From: JAEZHK01 sp040768845
Lineage (GTDB): Bacteria; Bacillota; Clostridia; Christensenellales; Aristaeellaceae
Direction of reading: 5' to 3'
NCBI GenBank assembly: GCA_040768845.1
Contig: JAXGME010000007.1
Span: forward strand, 62,001 to 126,000
Length of the DNA stretch: 64,000 nt
The translations under genes were made by a program, and so were the position numbers. Below the pieces are notes generated by a model. It did no database searches, had not been told where the DNA came from, and was given only the letters and a program-made list of their open reading frames with translations. Below are positions 9,695 through 17,695 of the stretch, in pieces (the stretch's first letter is position 1; each line of letters opens with the position of its first letter).

Positions 9695-9716
9695 GCGGCA
9701 TCCTCCCCGATTCCGG

Positions 9717-10238
9717 TCAATCCGCGTCCGTCGCCTCCGTGCTGGTTGAGGCGGTCTGCGTCAGTGGCTCGGAACCGGACCCCATCAGCGAGACCACGCG
9801 GATCTGATCTTCCGAGGGGTAGGTCATTTCGCATTTGTTGATGGCGGTGTCCCGGATGCGGTCCAGGTTCTGCTGCATCGACAGCCGGACCTCCAGGTTT
9901 TCCTTTTCGCCGCGCAAGTCCTTGATCTCCGCCGTCAGGCTGGAAATGCGCTTGGAGGACGAGGCGATCTGCGCCAGCCGCCCCACCTGCAGGATCAGGC
10001 CCATGACGAGCACCGCGACGGTCAGGTACATCATCCAGCGGGTGACGGCCGGCCGCTCCGCGCGGCTGCGGCGGTGCGCGCGGGGTGCGCGTTCCCGGGT
10101 GCGGGTGTAGCCGGGATTGTCAAAAACGCGCGGGGCGCTTCCGGCCCGCGCCCTTTGGGGCGGACTGCCCCGGTCAAAATCGCTCCACCAATCCTCCGCG
10201 GCAATCCCGTATCCGGTGCTCGGGGCGCTCATTGGCAT
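9717..10238 (-). CDS. ftsL: FtsL/DivIC-like septum protein
   Basis: A 173-residue bitopic protein with a long charged cytoplasmic N-terminus, one membrane segment (about residues 69-91, MMYLTVAVLVMGLILQVGRL) and a periplasmic coiled coil (ISSLTAEIKDLRGEKENLEV). This is the FtsL/DivIC architecture, and the position between mraZ and spoVD is that of ftsL. The start could be ATG 10238 or 10232; neither has an ideal ribosome-binding site. The N-terminal tail is longer than in many FtsL proteins. Confidence 0.75.
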   Translation of the reverse strand: MPMSAPSTGYGIAAEDWWSDFDRGSPPQRARAGSAPRVFDNPGYTRTRERAPRAHRRSRAERPAVTRWMMYLTVAVLVMGLILQVGRLAQIASSSKRISSLTAEIKDLRGEKENLEVRLSMQQNLDRIRDTAINKCEMTYPSEDQIRVVSLMGSGSEPLTQTASTSTEATDAD

Positions 10239-10290
10239 ACGATTCAACTCTATTCCCTTCCCTTTCCGTTTAGAACAACCGTTCCCGTCG

Positions 10291-10749
10291 TCATGTCCTC
10301 GGCTGATAGTACTGCGCGTTGACGTATTCAAGCAGCTTTTCGCTGTCGGCCTCGGCGCTCTCGGTTTCGGCCAGATATTTGTCCTCGTCCCAGACTTCCA
10401 GGCAGGAGCCAATGCCCACGAAGCGGATCTGCTTGTCCATGCCCGTCTTGGTGCGCAGCATGGCGGGCAGGAGCACGCGGCCCTGTCCATCCAGCTCGCA
10501 CCCCGGGAAGGAGTTGCCGTTGATCAGTCGCACGTAACGCATGGCGGTCACGTCGGTGGGCGGAATGCGCGCCAGATCCCGCTCAATTTCCTGCCAGCGC
10601 CAGGCGGGGTACAGCGCGATGGCGGAAAGCTGGTTGTTGAGGCCGATGGTAAAGTCCTCGCCCAGGGCCTCGCGGTACGCGGCGGGGATGGTGACGCGGC
10701 CCTTGGGGTCAATCGTATGCGAAGCGTTGCCCGCAAATGCGCTGCCCAT
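10291..10749 (-). CDS. mraZ: Transcriptional regulator MraZ
   Basis: MraZ is the AbrB-fold regulator that heads dcw clusters and represses its own promoter in the species studied. Both swapped-hairpin signatures are visible: DPKGRVTIPAAYR near the N-terminus and DGQGRVLLPAMLR in the second repeat. The ATG at 10749 is preceded by GAGGGGGGT. At 152 residues it is normal length. rsmH usually follows mraZ, but here ftsL comes next after 52 bp. Confidence 0.93.
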   Translation of the reverse strand: MGSAFAGNASHTIDPKGRVTIPAAYREALGEDFTIGLNNQLSAIALYPAWRWQEIERDLARIPPTDVTAMRYVRLINGNSFPGCELDGQGRVLLPAMLRTKTGMDKQIRFVGIGSCLEVWDEDKYLAETESAEADSEKLLEYVNAQYYQPRT

Positions 10750-10780
10750 GCCGTCACCCCCCTCTTTTCCGCTATTTTTG

Positions 10781-10834
10781 ACCACATTATACCACAGTTT
10801 GACACGCTACGCCACTATTTGCCACGATTTTCAC
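10781..10834 (-). promoter_or_regulatory. mraZ (dcw) promoter with MraZ-box-like repeat array
   Basis: Read on the minus strand, GTGG/GTGT pentamers begin every 10 bp: 10825, 10815, 10805, 10795 and 10785, with a degenerate sixth near 10834. A perfect TATAAT (10791-10786) lies between the last two repeats and no good -35 is present. MraZ proteins bind direct TGGG/GTGG repeats with 5-nt spacers, so this is the likely autoregulatory operator of the cluster. Confidence 0.8.
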
Positions 10835-10889
10835 GCAAGTTCCTCCACCCCGGCGCCGCCGCCTAATTTGTATTGTGTTTCAAGATCCC

Positions 10890-10905
10890 GCACAACATGT
10901 TGTGC
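10890..10905. repeat. Perfect 16-bp palindrome upstream of the mraZ promoter
   Basis: GCACAACATGTTGTGC is a perfect inverted repeat without a spacer, between the metallophosphoesterase terminator and the MraZ boxes. It may be a second dcw operator; no regulator can be named. Confidence 0.4.
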
Positions 10906-10914
10906 AATGCGCGC

Positions 10915-10945
10915 AAAAAGCCGCCGCGCCAGAAGGCACGGCGGC
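10915..10945 (-). terminator. Intrinsic terminator after the metallophosphoesterase gene
   Basis: Two 11-nt arms (10945-10935 and 10930-10920) with one mismatch and a 4-nt loop are followed on the minus strand by five T. It separates the metallophosphoesterase from the dcw operon. Confidence 0.85.
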
Positions 10946-10972
10946 CGGTTTGCATGATAATTAACTTATTTT

Positions 10973-11665
10973 TTACATTTCGTCGACGACATGCAGCCGG
11001 AAGCCCAATCCGTCGCAGGAAACCTGGTGATAGGTCACGCCGTCCGCCTCGCCGCGGAAGGCGTAGGCCAGCGCGGGGCCGTGGAGATGGCCGTAGACCA
11101 CGTGCTTCGCGCCGTGGGCCGCAAAGAGGCGCGCGGGCTGAGCGTCCGTCCGCCCGGGGCTGAGGGGCGGGTAATGGGCCATGCCAATGAGCGGCGCGGA
11201 CTCCGACTTCTTTCGGGCATCGCCCAGGGAAAGCGCCAGCCTTTGCAGTTCGCGTTCATAGATGCGCTCATCGTCGGGGCGCGTGCCCTCACCGGGCAGC
11301 AGCCACCCCCGGGAACCCGCAAACAGCACGCCGTCCAGCCATACGCTGTCGTTCTGCACCGCGTACATGTCCTCCGGAAGGCTTGCGCGGAGCCGGCCGA
11401 TGCCGCTCCACCAGTAATCGTGGTTGCCCTTGAGCAGGATCTTCCGCCCCGGGAGATCGGCCAGCGCGCGGATGTGGGGCAGCGCGTCCGGGAGAAACAT
11501 CGCCCAACTCAAATCGCCGGGCAGCAGCACCACATCCTCCGGCTTCACCCGCGCAAGCCAGTCCTCCCGGATGCGCGCAAAATGGCCCGACCAATGCGGG
11601 CCAAATACATCCATGGGCTTGTCGCCGCTCGACAGGTGCAGGTCAGCGATCGCGTAAATCGTCAT
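10973..11665 (-). CDS. Calcineurin-type metallophosphoesterase
   Basis: A 230-residue two-metal phosphoesterase. The metal-ligand blocks occur in order: ADLHLS near the N-terminus, GDLSW, GNHDYWW, a HYPP block and GHLHG. The substrate is not evident; this compact cytosolic family includes phosphodiesterases and protein phosphatases. The start ATG 11665 lies 23 nt inside the upstream zinc-ribbon gene, suggesting coupling; ATG 11674 is an alternative. Confidence 0.85.
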   Translation of the reverse strand: MTIYAIADLHLSSGDKPMDVFGPHWSGHFARIREDWLARVKPEDVVLLPGDLSWAMFLPDALPHIRALADLPGRKILLKGNHDYWWSGIGRLRASLPEDMYAVQNDSVWLDGVLFAGSRGWLLPGEGTRPDDERIYERELQRLALSLGDARKKSESAPLIGMAHYPPLSPGRTDAQPARLFAAHGAKHVVYGHLHGPALAYAFRGEADGVTYHQVSCDGLGFRLHVVDEM

Positions 11666-12107
11666 CGTCCTCATCGTCGGCCAGTTCGTCCAGCGAAAGA
11701 TCCCCCTCTTCGATCGGATCCCCGGCGGCGAACTCGTCTTCCTCTTCATCCTCCGCGTCTTCGTCCTCTTCGTCGCCGGCAAAGGCGTCGGCGGGCATTT
11801 CGTCGTCGTCGTCGATATCGATGACGATCTCGTCCATGGTGCTGACGCTGTCGATCTCCAGCGCGGCCTCATCGGGCACCAGATCGTCCTCGGTGGCAGA
11901 GGGCGACAGCCTGCGCGCCATTTCCTTCAGACAGGAAAGGCACAGCTCGCCGCCGGGCACCACGGGATTTTCTCCGCATTCGGAGCAGAGTTCGGCAATA
12001 TCGTCCTGCTCGCTGCCGCCGTGCACCTCTTTGCGACACACCGTGCACAGATCCCCTCCGTCGAGGATGTAGTTCAGTTCGCAGCGCGGGCATTTCACCA
12101 AAGCCAT
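11643..12107 (-). CDS. Zinc-ribbon protein with acidic C-terminal tail
   Basis: A 154-residue protein I do not recognise by name. The N-terminal half has four CxxC knuckles (CPRC, CTVC, CSEC, CLSC), consistent with two zinc ribbons; the C-terminal half is extremely rich in Asp and Glu (for example DIDDDDEMPAD and GDEEDEDAEDEEEDE). A GGAGG precedes the ATG. A role in binding a basic protein or nucleic-acid machinery is only a guess. It overlaps the phosphoesterase gene. Confidence 0.75.
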   Translation of the reverse strand: MALVKCPRCELNYILDGGDLCTVCRKEVHGGSEQDDIAELCSECGENPVVPGGELCLSCLKEMARRLSPSATEDDLVPDEAALEIDSVSTMDEIVIDIDDDDEMPADAFAGDEEDEDAEDEEEDEFAAGDPIEEGDLSLDELADDEDDDDLRDR

Positions 12108-12210
12108 AGATAATCCTCCCATATCAAGCTGACTGTGCCAATGTATGAGGCGAAGGCCGTCATCTTGACAGAGTCGGGGTTTGCCGCAGCAAACGCAAGT
12201 ACTATCATAC

Positions 12211-12241
12211 ACAAAAAGCGCCGCAAGGGAACCCCCCCGCG
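12211..12241 (-). terminator. Probable terminator after the GNAT-like gene
   Basis: On the minus strand a GCCGC-GCGGC hairpin, extended through a G-rich/C-rich arm with two wobble positions, is followed by CGCTTTTTG. It ends the glycosylase/GNAT-like operon upstream of the zinc-ribbon gene. Confidence 0.6.
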
Positions 12242-12259
12242 GCCAATATGGCGTAAATT

Positions 12260-13087
12260 CTAGATTAAATAAAGGGTATATTCCCGCCACAATGCGCAGG
12301 GCTCCCCGCCCAGCGCCCGCGCCACCGCCAGCGAAGGGGTGTTGTCCCGCGCAATGGCGCCCGTGACCACCTGCGGACCCAGGCGCGACATCAGCGCGTC
12401 CTCGAGGCACAAAAGCGCCGGACCGCGGCGAAAGGGCGGCGCGACCATGACCGTTTCCACCCGGGCCGCGCCACCCTCTTGGCGCACCAGCGCAAACCCC
12501 GCGTCCGCGCCCCGAACGGACGCGACGCAGGCCGTCCACGGGCGCAGGCGGCTCAGCGCCTCCGCAAACTCGTCAAAGGGCAGGCGCGCGGGTTCGTACA
12601 GCGCGAAAAGCGCGCGGCAGCCGGCCTTTGTAAAGCCCACCCGCCGTACCGATACGCCGTGGACGCGCCGCGCGCGGGCCGCCGCCCGGGCCACTTCCGG
12701 GCGCTCCGCCGGCGGGATGCGAAAGGCCAGGCATTCGCCCGTCACCCGGAAGCCGCTCTCCGCCAGCAGACGGCCGACGTGGGGCCTGGCCCCCGCCCCC
12801 TCCACCTTCAGCCCCGGCTCCGCGGGCCCGGAGACCCGCTCCGCCCCCAGCGCCCGGAGAAAGGCCGCGGCTTCCGCCGCCACCCGGCGCGCCGCCTCGG
12901 GATCAAACGCGCCCTCGACCGCGTCAAACCAGCCACGCGCGTCGCCCGTCAGCCGGACGTACCGCCGGTCCACGCCCACCGTCATCGAAAAAACAGGCCG
13001 CCCCTCGCGGAGGGCGACCAGACGCGCGCAGGGGCCGTTTCGCGCAAGCGGATGTCCCCCGGCGCTTTCACGCGCCACCGGGATCAT
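12260..13087 (-). CDS. GNAT-superfamily-like protein
   Basis: This 275-residue protein has the RRGPALLCLEDAL / ARDNTPSLAVARALG pattern of the acetyl-CoA-binding part of GNAT acyltransferases in its C-terminal third; the N-terminal part may be a second, degenerate GNAT fold. Substrate unknown. The start ATG 13087 overlaps the upstream glycosylase stop in ATGA, so it belongs to the same operon. A link to DNA repair is suggested only by this coupling. Confidence 0.65.
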   Translation of the reverse strand: MIPVARESAGGHPLARNGPCARLVALREGRPVFSMTVGVDRRYVRLTGDARGWFDAVEGAFDPEAARRVAAEAAAFLRALGAERVSGPAEPGLKVEGAGARPHVGRLLAESGFRVTGECLAFRIPPAERPEVARAAARARRVHGVSVRRVGFTKAGCRALFALYEPARLPFDEFAEALSRLRPWTACVASVRGADAGFALVRQEGGAARVETVMVAPPFRRGPALLCLEDALMSRLGPQVVTGAIARDNTPSLAVARALGGEPCALWREYTLYLI

Positions 13088-13650
13088 CGCGCGCCCTCGC
13101 GCCACTGCGCCAGGCGCAGAAGGTCCTCCCGATAGGTTTCCGCCAGTGACCGGTTGTAGATCAGCGAGGCGGGATGGTAGATTGGATAGACGGCGCGGCC
13201 TTCGGCCTCGAGAAACCGGCCATGCACCTGTCCGATCGTCGCCTTACCGCAGAGCGCCACAAGCGCGGTGTTGCCCAGCGTGACGACGCATTCGGGCCGG
13301 ACCGCCGCGATCTCCTTTTTGAGCCAGGGCAGAAAAAGCTGCACCTCCTCGCGGGTGGGGGGGCGGTTGACGGTGCGCCCCGCGGCGGACACCTTCGTCG
13401 GCCGGAACTTCACGACGTTGGTGATGTACATTTCCTCCCGCTTAAAGCCGGACAGCGCCAGAAACTCGTCCAGATTTTTGCCCGCCTTGCCCACGAAGGG
13501 GCGCCCGATCAGCGCCTCCTGCGCGCCGGGGGCTTCCCCCACCAGCATCAGCCGGGCGTTTTTCGCACCCTCGCCAAACACCAGCACCTTTTCCTCGCCC
13601 GCGTACAGTTCCCGGAAGAACTTCGCCATCTCCTGATTGAGCTTTTTCAT
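13084..13650 (-). CDS. Uracil-DNA glycosylase-like protein lacking the Fe-S cysteines
   Basis: A 188-residue member of the UDG fold related to family 4. The substrate-pocket motif GEAPGAQEALIGRPFVG and the C-terminal IYHPASLI block match its neighbour upstream, but all four Fe-S cysteines of family 4 are missing: no N-terminal CxxC, and Phe replaces the third Cys (VVKFRP). It overlaps the upstream glycosylase by ATGA. It may be a uracil glycosylase without a cluster or have a different base specificity. Confidence 0.8.
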   Translation of the reverse strand: MKKLNQEMAKFFRELYAGEEKVLVFGEGAKNARLMLVGEAPGAQEALIGRPFVGKAGKNLDEFLALSGFKREEMYITNVVKFRPTKVSAAGRTVNRPPTREEVQLFLPWLKKEIAAVRPECVVTLGNTALVALCGKATIGQVHGRFLEAEGRAVYPIYHPASLIYNRSLAETYREDLLRLAQWREGAR

Positions 13651-14207
13651 GCTTCCTCCAACTGCCTGAGGCGCGCCTGAAGGGACTGAAAGTCGTGCCA
13701 GGCGTCGATGCGCTGCGAGGGATCGCGAAGCAGCGCCGAGGGGTGGTACGTGGGCATCATGAGCACGCCCTTGCGCTCCGTCCAGGTGCCGTGGTCGCGC
13801 CGGATGCGCACGTCGCCGCCCAGCGTGTACTTCGCGGCGGTGGCGCCCAGAAGCACCAGAATGCGCGGGCGGATGAGCTTGAACTGCATGCGCAGGTAGG
13901 GCAGACAGGCCTGGGCCTCCGCCTCGGTGGGGGTGCGGTTCCCCGGCGGGCGGCACTTGACGATGTTGGCGATGTAGACTTCGGTGCGCTCGATGCCGAT
14001 CTCGTGCAGGTACCGGGTCAGAAGCTCTCCGGACGCGCCCACAAAGGGGCGGCCCAGCCGATCCTCCTGCGCGCCGGGGCCCTCACCGATCAGCATCAGC
14101 CTGGCGTTCGGGTTGCCCTCGCCCGGCACCGCGTGGGTGCGGCTCCGGCACAGGCCGCAGCGCTGGCAGGTATGCACCGCCTCAAACAGCTCCATCCATC
14201 CGTCCAA
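13647..14207 (-). CDS. Family 4 (Fe-S) uracil-DNA glycosylase
   Basis: This 186-residue enzyme removes uracil from DNA as the first step of base excision repair. From the TTG start at 14207 (GGAGGT 6 nt upstream) the Fe-S ligands are C14 and C17 (TCQRCGLC), with two more Cys 16 residues apart (KCRPPGNR and QACLPYL), exactly the family 4 pattern. The pocket motif GEGPGAQEDRLGRPFVG and TYHPSALLR are present. An internal ATG at 14195 is less well placed. It is followed directly by a Fe-S-less paralogue. Confidence 0.9.
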   Translation of the reverse strand: MDGWMELFEAVHTCQRCGLCRSRTHAVPGEGNPNARLMLIGEGPGAQEDRLGRPFVGASGELLTRYLHEIGIERTEVYIANIVKCRPPGNRTPTEAEAQACLPYLRMQFKLIRPRILVLLGATAAKYTLGGDVRIRRDHGTWTERKGVLMMPTYHPSALLRDPSQRIDAWHDFQSLQARLRQLEEA

Positions 14208-14251
14208 GCCGCCACCTCCCGTCGCAATATGGCATATTATAGCACAGGCGC

Positions 14252-14285
14252 GCAAAAAATAACAGCCGGAGCGCAAAGCTCCGGC
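14252..14285 (-). terminator. Intrinsic terminator after the small membrane protein
   Basis: A perfect 8-bp GCCGGAGC/GCTCCGGC stem with a 5-nt loop is followed on the minus strand by TGTTATTTTTTG. Confidence 0.8.
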
Positions 14286-14298
14286 CAAAAGGCACCCT

Positions 14299-14535
14299 CT
14301 ACTGTCCGCCCATGGACTGGGGCTGCACGATGGCACTGACGGCCACCGTCTCCAGCGTGGCCATGGTCTGGGAAAAATCCGAGCGCAGCCATGTGAACAG
14401 CGTCGTAATCAGCGTCACGCACAGCACGATCACCACAAAGCTGCCGATGGACGCAAAAAAGTCCGCCAGGCCGTTCACCGCGCGCCACCAGGCGCGCTTG
14501 CGCCCAACCTCGCGCCGAGTCATGTATCTGGCCAC
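14299..14535 (-). CDS. Small single-pass membrane protein
   Basis: A 78-residue protein with a basic N-terminus, one hydrophobic segment (FFASIGSFVVIVLCVTLITT) and a polar tail. A GTG at 14535 lies 7 nt after GGAGG, and a good terminator follows the stop, so I take it as real. No family recognised. Confidence 0.6.
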   Translation of the reverse strand: MARYMTRREVGRKRAWWRAVNGLADFFASIGSFVVIVLCVTLITTLFTWLRSDFSQTMATLETVAVSAIVQPQSMGGQ

Positions 14536-14619
14536 CAAACCGCCTCCCTTGCGCGCCGATTCTGCCTGCTCTTATTGGACGTATGGCGTGCCCGATTGGA
14601 TGCAGAATTTCCTGAAATC

Positions 14620-15135
14620 TCACACATAATCCCGCCAATCTGGCCCCTCGCCGGACCCAGCCAGGCGGCCCTCCCCCACGAGCCCCGGAAAGCCCTGCTG
14701 CCGGAGCGCCTCGTAGAGCACCACAGCCACCGAGTTGGAAAGATTCAGCGAACGCGCGCCCTCGCGCATCGGGATGCGCACGCACCGGTCGTACCGGGCG
14801 GCCAGCAATTCCTCCGGCAGCCCCTTCGTTTCCCGCCCAAACACCAGATAGTCGTCCGGGCCGTAGACCGCACCGCAGTAATCCCGGGGCGCCTTGGTGG
14901 TGGCAAAGTGCATCGTCGCGCCGGGATGGTCGGCGCAAAACGCCGCCCAGGACGGATGGCGCTCGACGCGGCACATGGGCCAGTAGTCAAGCCCCGCGCG
15001 CTTCAGATACCGGTCGTCCAGGCTGAAGCCCAGCGGCTCGATCAGGTGCAGCGCCGTGCCGGTGGCCGCGCATGTCCGGGCGATGTTGCCGGTATTCTGC
15101 GGGATTTCAGGGCTGACCAGCACCACGTGCATCAT
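14620..15135 (-). CDS. trmL: tRNA (cytidine(34)-2'-O)-methyltransferase TrmL
   Basis: A 171-residue SPOUT methyltransferase that 2'-O-methylates the wobble nucleotide of tRNA-Leu species. Family features are the N-terminal PEIPQNTGNIARTCAATG, the FGRETKGLP motif and the knot segment IPMREGARSLNLSNSVAVV. The ATG overlaps the stop of the HAD gene in ATGA, so they form one transcript. Confidence 0.93.
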   Translation of the reverse strand: MMHVVLVSPEIPQNTGNIARTCAATGTALHLIEPLGFSLDDRYLKRAGLDYWPMCRVERHPSWAAFCADHPGATMHFATTKAPRDYCGAVYGPDDYLVFGRETKGLPEELLAARYDRCVRIPMREGARSLNLSNSVAVVLYEALRQQGFPGLVGEGRLAGSGEGPDWRDYV

Positions 15136-15968
15136 CTGTCGCCATCCTCGAGCACCACCTGACGGATCACCCGCCCGACGCCCGAATCGTCGTGATGGGG
15201 CGCGATCCGCCGGGCCAGCGCCTTGAGCGGCTCCACCGCGTTTTCCATCGCCACCGGATGCCCGGCGCTTTTCAGCATGTCCGTGTCGTTCAGGTTGTCG
15301 CCAAAGGCCATGATCTGGGCTTTTTTCAGCCCCAATGCCCTGGAAAGGTCCTTCAGCGCGGTGCCCTTGCCCGCGCCGGGCCGGAGGATCTCCAGATTGT
15401 CAAACCAGGAGGCGGACAGGCTTGCGTCCGTCCGCGCTGCGAGGGTTTCCCGCAGCGCCCGAAGCGGCGCAGGGTCCCGCGAGAAGGCGACAAACTTATG
15501 GACGCGGGCGAGCCCCTCCGCGAGGGTGCGCGCGGGATCGTCCACCACTTCAATCTGCGAAGGCTCCTTCTTTTCGTTCCACTGGGCGCAGTTGAGACCC
15601 CGGTCCTCGCCGCCGGCCGCGTTGCACTTGTAAAAGCGGCCCGCCGCGTAAACGACAAAGTACAGGCCGCTCGCCTTCAGGATGTCGTAGACCGTCCGGG
15701 CGCGGGCCGGGTCAAAGGGGTAATCCCGAAACATCGGGCCGTTCGGCGTGAGGTCCACCCGGGCGCCATTGGAGGAGATGATGGGGCTGGAAAGGCCCGT
15801 CTCCAGCGCCATCCTGCGCAGCGACTCAAAGCTGCGGCCGCTGGCAAATACCGTCCGGATGCCCCGGGCTTCGCAGGCGCGCAGCGCCCGCGCGTTTTCG
15901 TCGGATATGCGTTTTTCGCTGTCGAGCAGCGTGCCGTCCAGATCCATCGCGATGAGCCGGATGTCCAA
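15132..15968 (-). CDS. Cof-type HAD-superfamily phosphatase
   Basis: A 278-residue class IIB HAD hydrolase. Motif I is MDLDGTLLDSEKRIS, motif II follows in TVFASGRS, and motif IV is FGDNLNDTDML. These enzymes hydrolyse phosphorylated sugars or cofactors such as FMN and PLP; the substrate cannot be read from sequence. Coupled to trmL by a 4-nt overlap. Confidence 0.9.
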   Translation of the reverse strand: MDIRLIAMDLDGTLLDSEKRISDENARALRACEARGIRTVFASGRSFESLRRMALETGLSSPIISSNGARVDLTPNGPMFRDYPFDPARARTVYDILKASGLYFVVYAAGRFYKCNAAGGEDRGLNCAQWNEKKEPSQIEVVDDPARTLAEGLARVHKFVAFSRDPAPLRALRETLAARTDASLSASWFDNLEILRPGAGKGTALKDLSRALGLKKAQIMAFGDNLNDTDMLKSAGHPVAMENAVEPLKALARRIAPHHDDSGVGRVIRQVVLEDGDR

Positions 15969-15995
15969 GGCATTTCCCCCGAATCTTGCGTATCG

Positions 15996-17651
15996 TTAGA
16001 GAACCGACCTTCCCCACGAGAACGCGCTGGCGTAGTAGCCGGTCAGCGTGCTGATGACCACCCTGCCCTGCCCGCTGGATGCGTGGATGAAGGAACCGCC
16101 GCCCAGGTAGATGCCCACATGGTCCACCAGGTCGCCGTCGGCAACCGTGTTGAAGCACACGATGTCGCCGCGCTCAAGTTCACTGCGGGAAACCTTGCGG
16201 CCGTATTTGTAGCCAATCTGGTAGGCCGAGTGGGGCAGCGAAACGCCCACCGCCTCGTAGGCGACCATCATCAGCCCGGAGCAGTCGTAGCTGCTGGGAC
16301 CCACCGCGCCAAATACGTAGGGCTTGCCCAGCTTGGCTTTGGCGATTGAGATCACCTTGTCGGCCTTGGAGGCAGACTTCGACGGCTTGGGCGTGGGTTT
16401 GGGCGTGGGCTTGGGCGTCGCGGACGGCTTGGGCGTGGCCGTCGCTTCGGGCTTCTTGGGCGCGGGCGTCGCCTTGGACGCGGCTGCGGACAGCACGCGC
16501 TCGGTGGCCTTGGGCGCCTTGGCGGAGTACAGACTCCGAAGCGTCGCCGGCCCGGCCGCGCCGTCCTGCACCAGGTCCGCCGCAATCTGGTAGGCCCGGA
16601 CCGCCGTTACGGTGGCGTCCTCATATCGCCCGTTGACCTTCACGCGGTAGTACCCCTTGGCCCTGAGCCGCGTCTGCAGCCGCTTAACGTCCGTCCCCTT
16701 GGCACCCGGCTTCAGCGAGGCGCTCAATATGCCGGACGGCTTGGCGCCGGCGGAGTACAGCTTTGTCTGGGTATCGCCATCGGCAATGCCGGTGCCCTTG
16801 AGGCCACTGGCCGCCTGAAACAGCTTGACCGCCGAGGCCGTCGTGGACGCATAGCGCCCGTCGGGCACGATGTCCAGGTAGCCCAGTTCCTCCAGGCGCT
16901 TCTGCAGCTTCAGCACCGACGCGCCGGAGGCGCGGGTTTTGAGCGTTTTGTAGGTTTCTGCGGCCGGGGCGGGCTTGGCCGCGACGGCGGCAAACGCCTT
17001 TTTCAGCATAAAGCCGGTGGTGCCGGACTTTGAAACCTTGTACCAGCTGCCCTTTTCGTCCAACACCGTGACCTTGGTGCCCGCAGACACCTTTTTGTAG
17101 GCGGAGCCCTGGCTGGCTTTGGCAAAGAGCTTTGCGGCCACGGTGGTGGTCATCGCCTTTTCAGCGGCTTCGACGGTCTTGGCCTCGGTTTTTTCCAGCG
17201 CGCGCTTCGGAATAAAACCCTCCGAGCCCTCGCGCCGCACCTTGGCCCAATCGCCCTTGACCGCGATCACATCCACATAATCGCCCGCGCTCAGCTTGCC
17301 GATTTGCTTTGAGCCGGCATCCGCCACCCTGTAAACGGCCGTGGTCGCGTACACCTTTTTCTGCGCCTTGGCGGCGGAAAGGCTGAGGCTTGAGGTCAAA
17401 AGATAGCCGGTCTTTCCATTGTAGCGCACCTTCGCCACGCTTCCCCTGACCGCCGTGACGCTGACGCGCGCGCCCTTTTTCAGCGTAAACACCGCCTTGC
17501 CGCCACCGCTCGCAGAGGAGCGGGCGGTGGCGCTCGAAACCCTCACCAGCGCGTCCCGGGCCGCAAACGCGCCGTCCAGCGGCGCGGCCAGCAGCAAAAC
17601 CGCCGCCAACAGCGCGCAAAATGGCTTCAGAATTGCGACCCAGTCTTTCAT
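15996..17651 (-). CDS. Secreted SH3/PG-binding/NlpC-P60 cell-wall hydrolase
   Basis: A 551-residue exported protein. In order: signal peptide (residues 1-30, cleavage after AFA), three bacterial SH3 repeats, two peptidoglycan-binding domains (LKLQKRLEELGYL and VKRLQTRLRAKGYY), a Pro/Thr/Lys linker (KPTPKPTPKPS) and a C-terminal NlpC/P60 domain with catalytic Cys in YDCSGLM, His in DHVGIYLG and a third residue near FIHASS. Such enzymes cut gamma-D-Glu-DAP bonds in stem peptides. GGAGG precedes the ATG. Confidence 0.92.
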   Translation of the reverse strand: MKDWVAILKPFCALLAAVLLLAAPLDGAFAARDALVRVSSATARSSASGGGKAVFTLKKGARVSVTAVRGSVAKVRYNGKTGYLLTSSLSLSAAKAQKKVYATTAVYRVADAGSKQIGKLSAGDYVDVIAVKGDWAKVRREGSEGFIPKRALEKTEAKTVEAAEKAMTTTVAAKLFAKASQGSAYKKVSAGTKVTVLDEKGSWYKVSKSGTTGFMLKKAFAAVAAKPAPAAETYKTLKTRASGASVLKLQKRLEELGYLDIVPDGRYASTTASAVKLFQAASGLKGTGIADGDTQTKLYSAGAKPSGILSASLKPGAKGTDVKRLQTRLRAKGYYRVKVNGRYEDATVTAVRAYQIAADLVQDGAAGPATLRSLYSAKAPKATERVLSAAASKATPAPKKPEATATPKPSATPKPTPKPTPKPSKSASKADKVISIAKAKLGKPYVFGAVGPSSYDCSGLMMVAYEAVGVSLPHSAYQIGYKYGRKVSRSELERGDIVCFNTVADGDLVDHVGIYLGGGSFIHASSGQGRVVISTLTGYYASAFSWGRSVL

Positions 17652-17695
17652 GCATCAACCTCCGCAATTTTTCGGGCCACGCCCGGGATGCGGAG

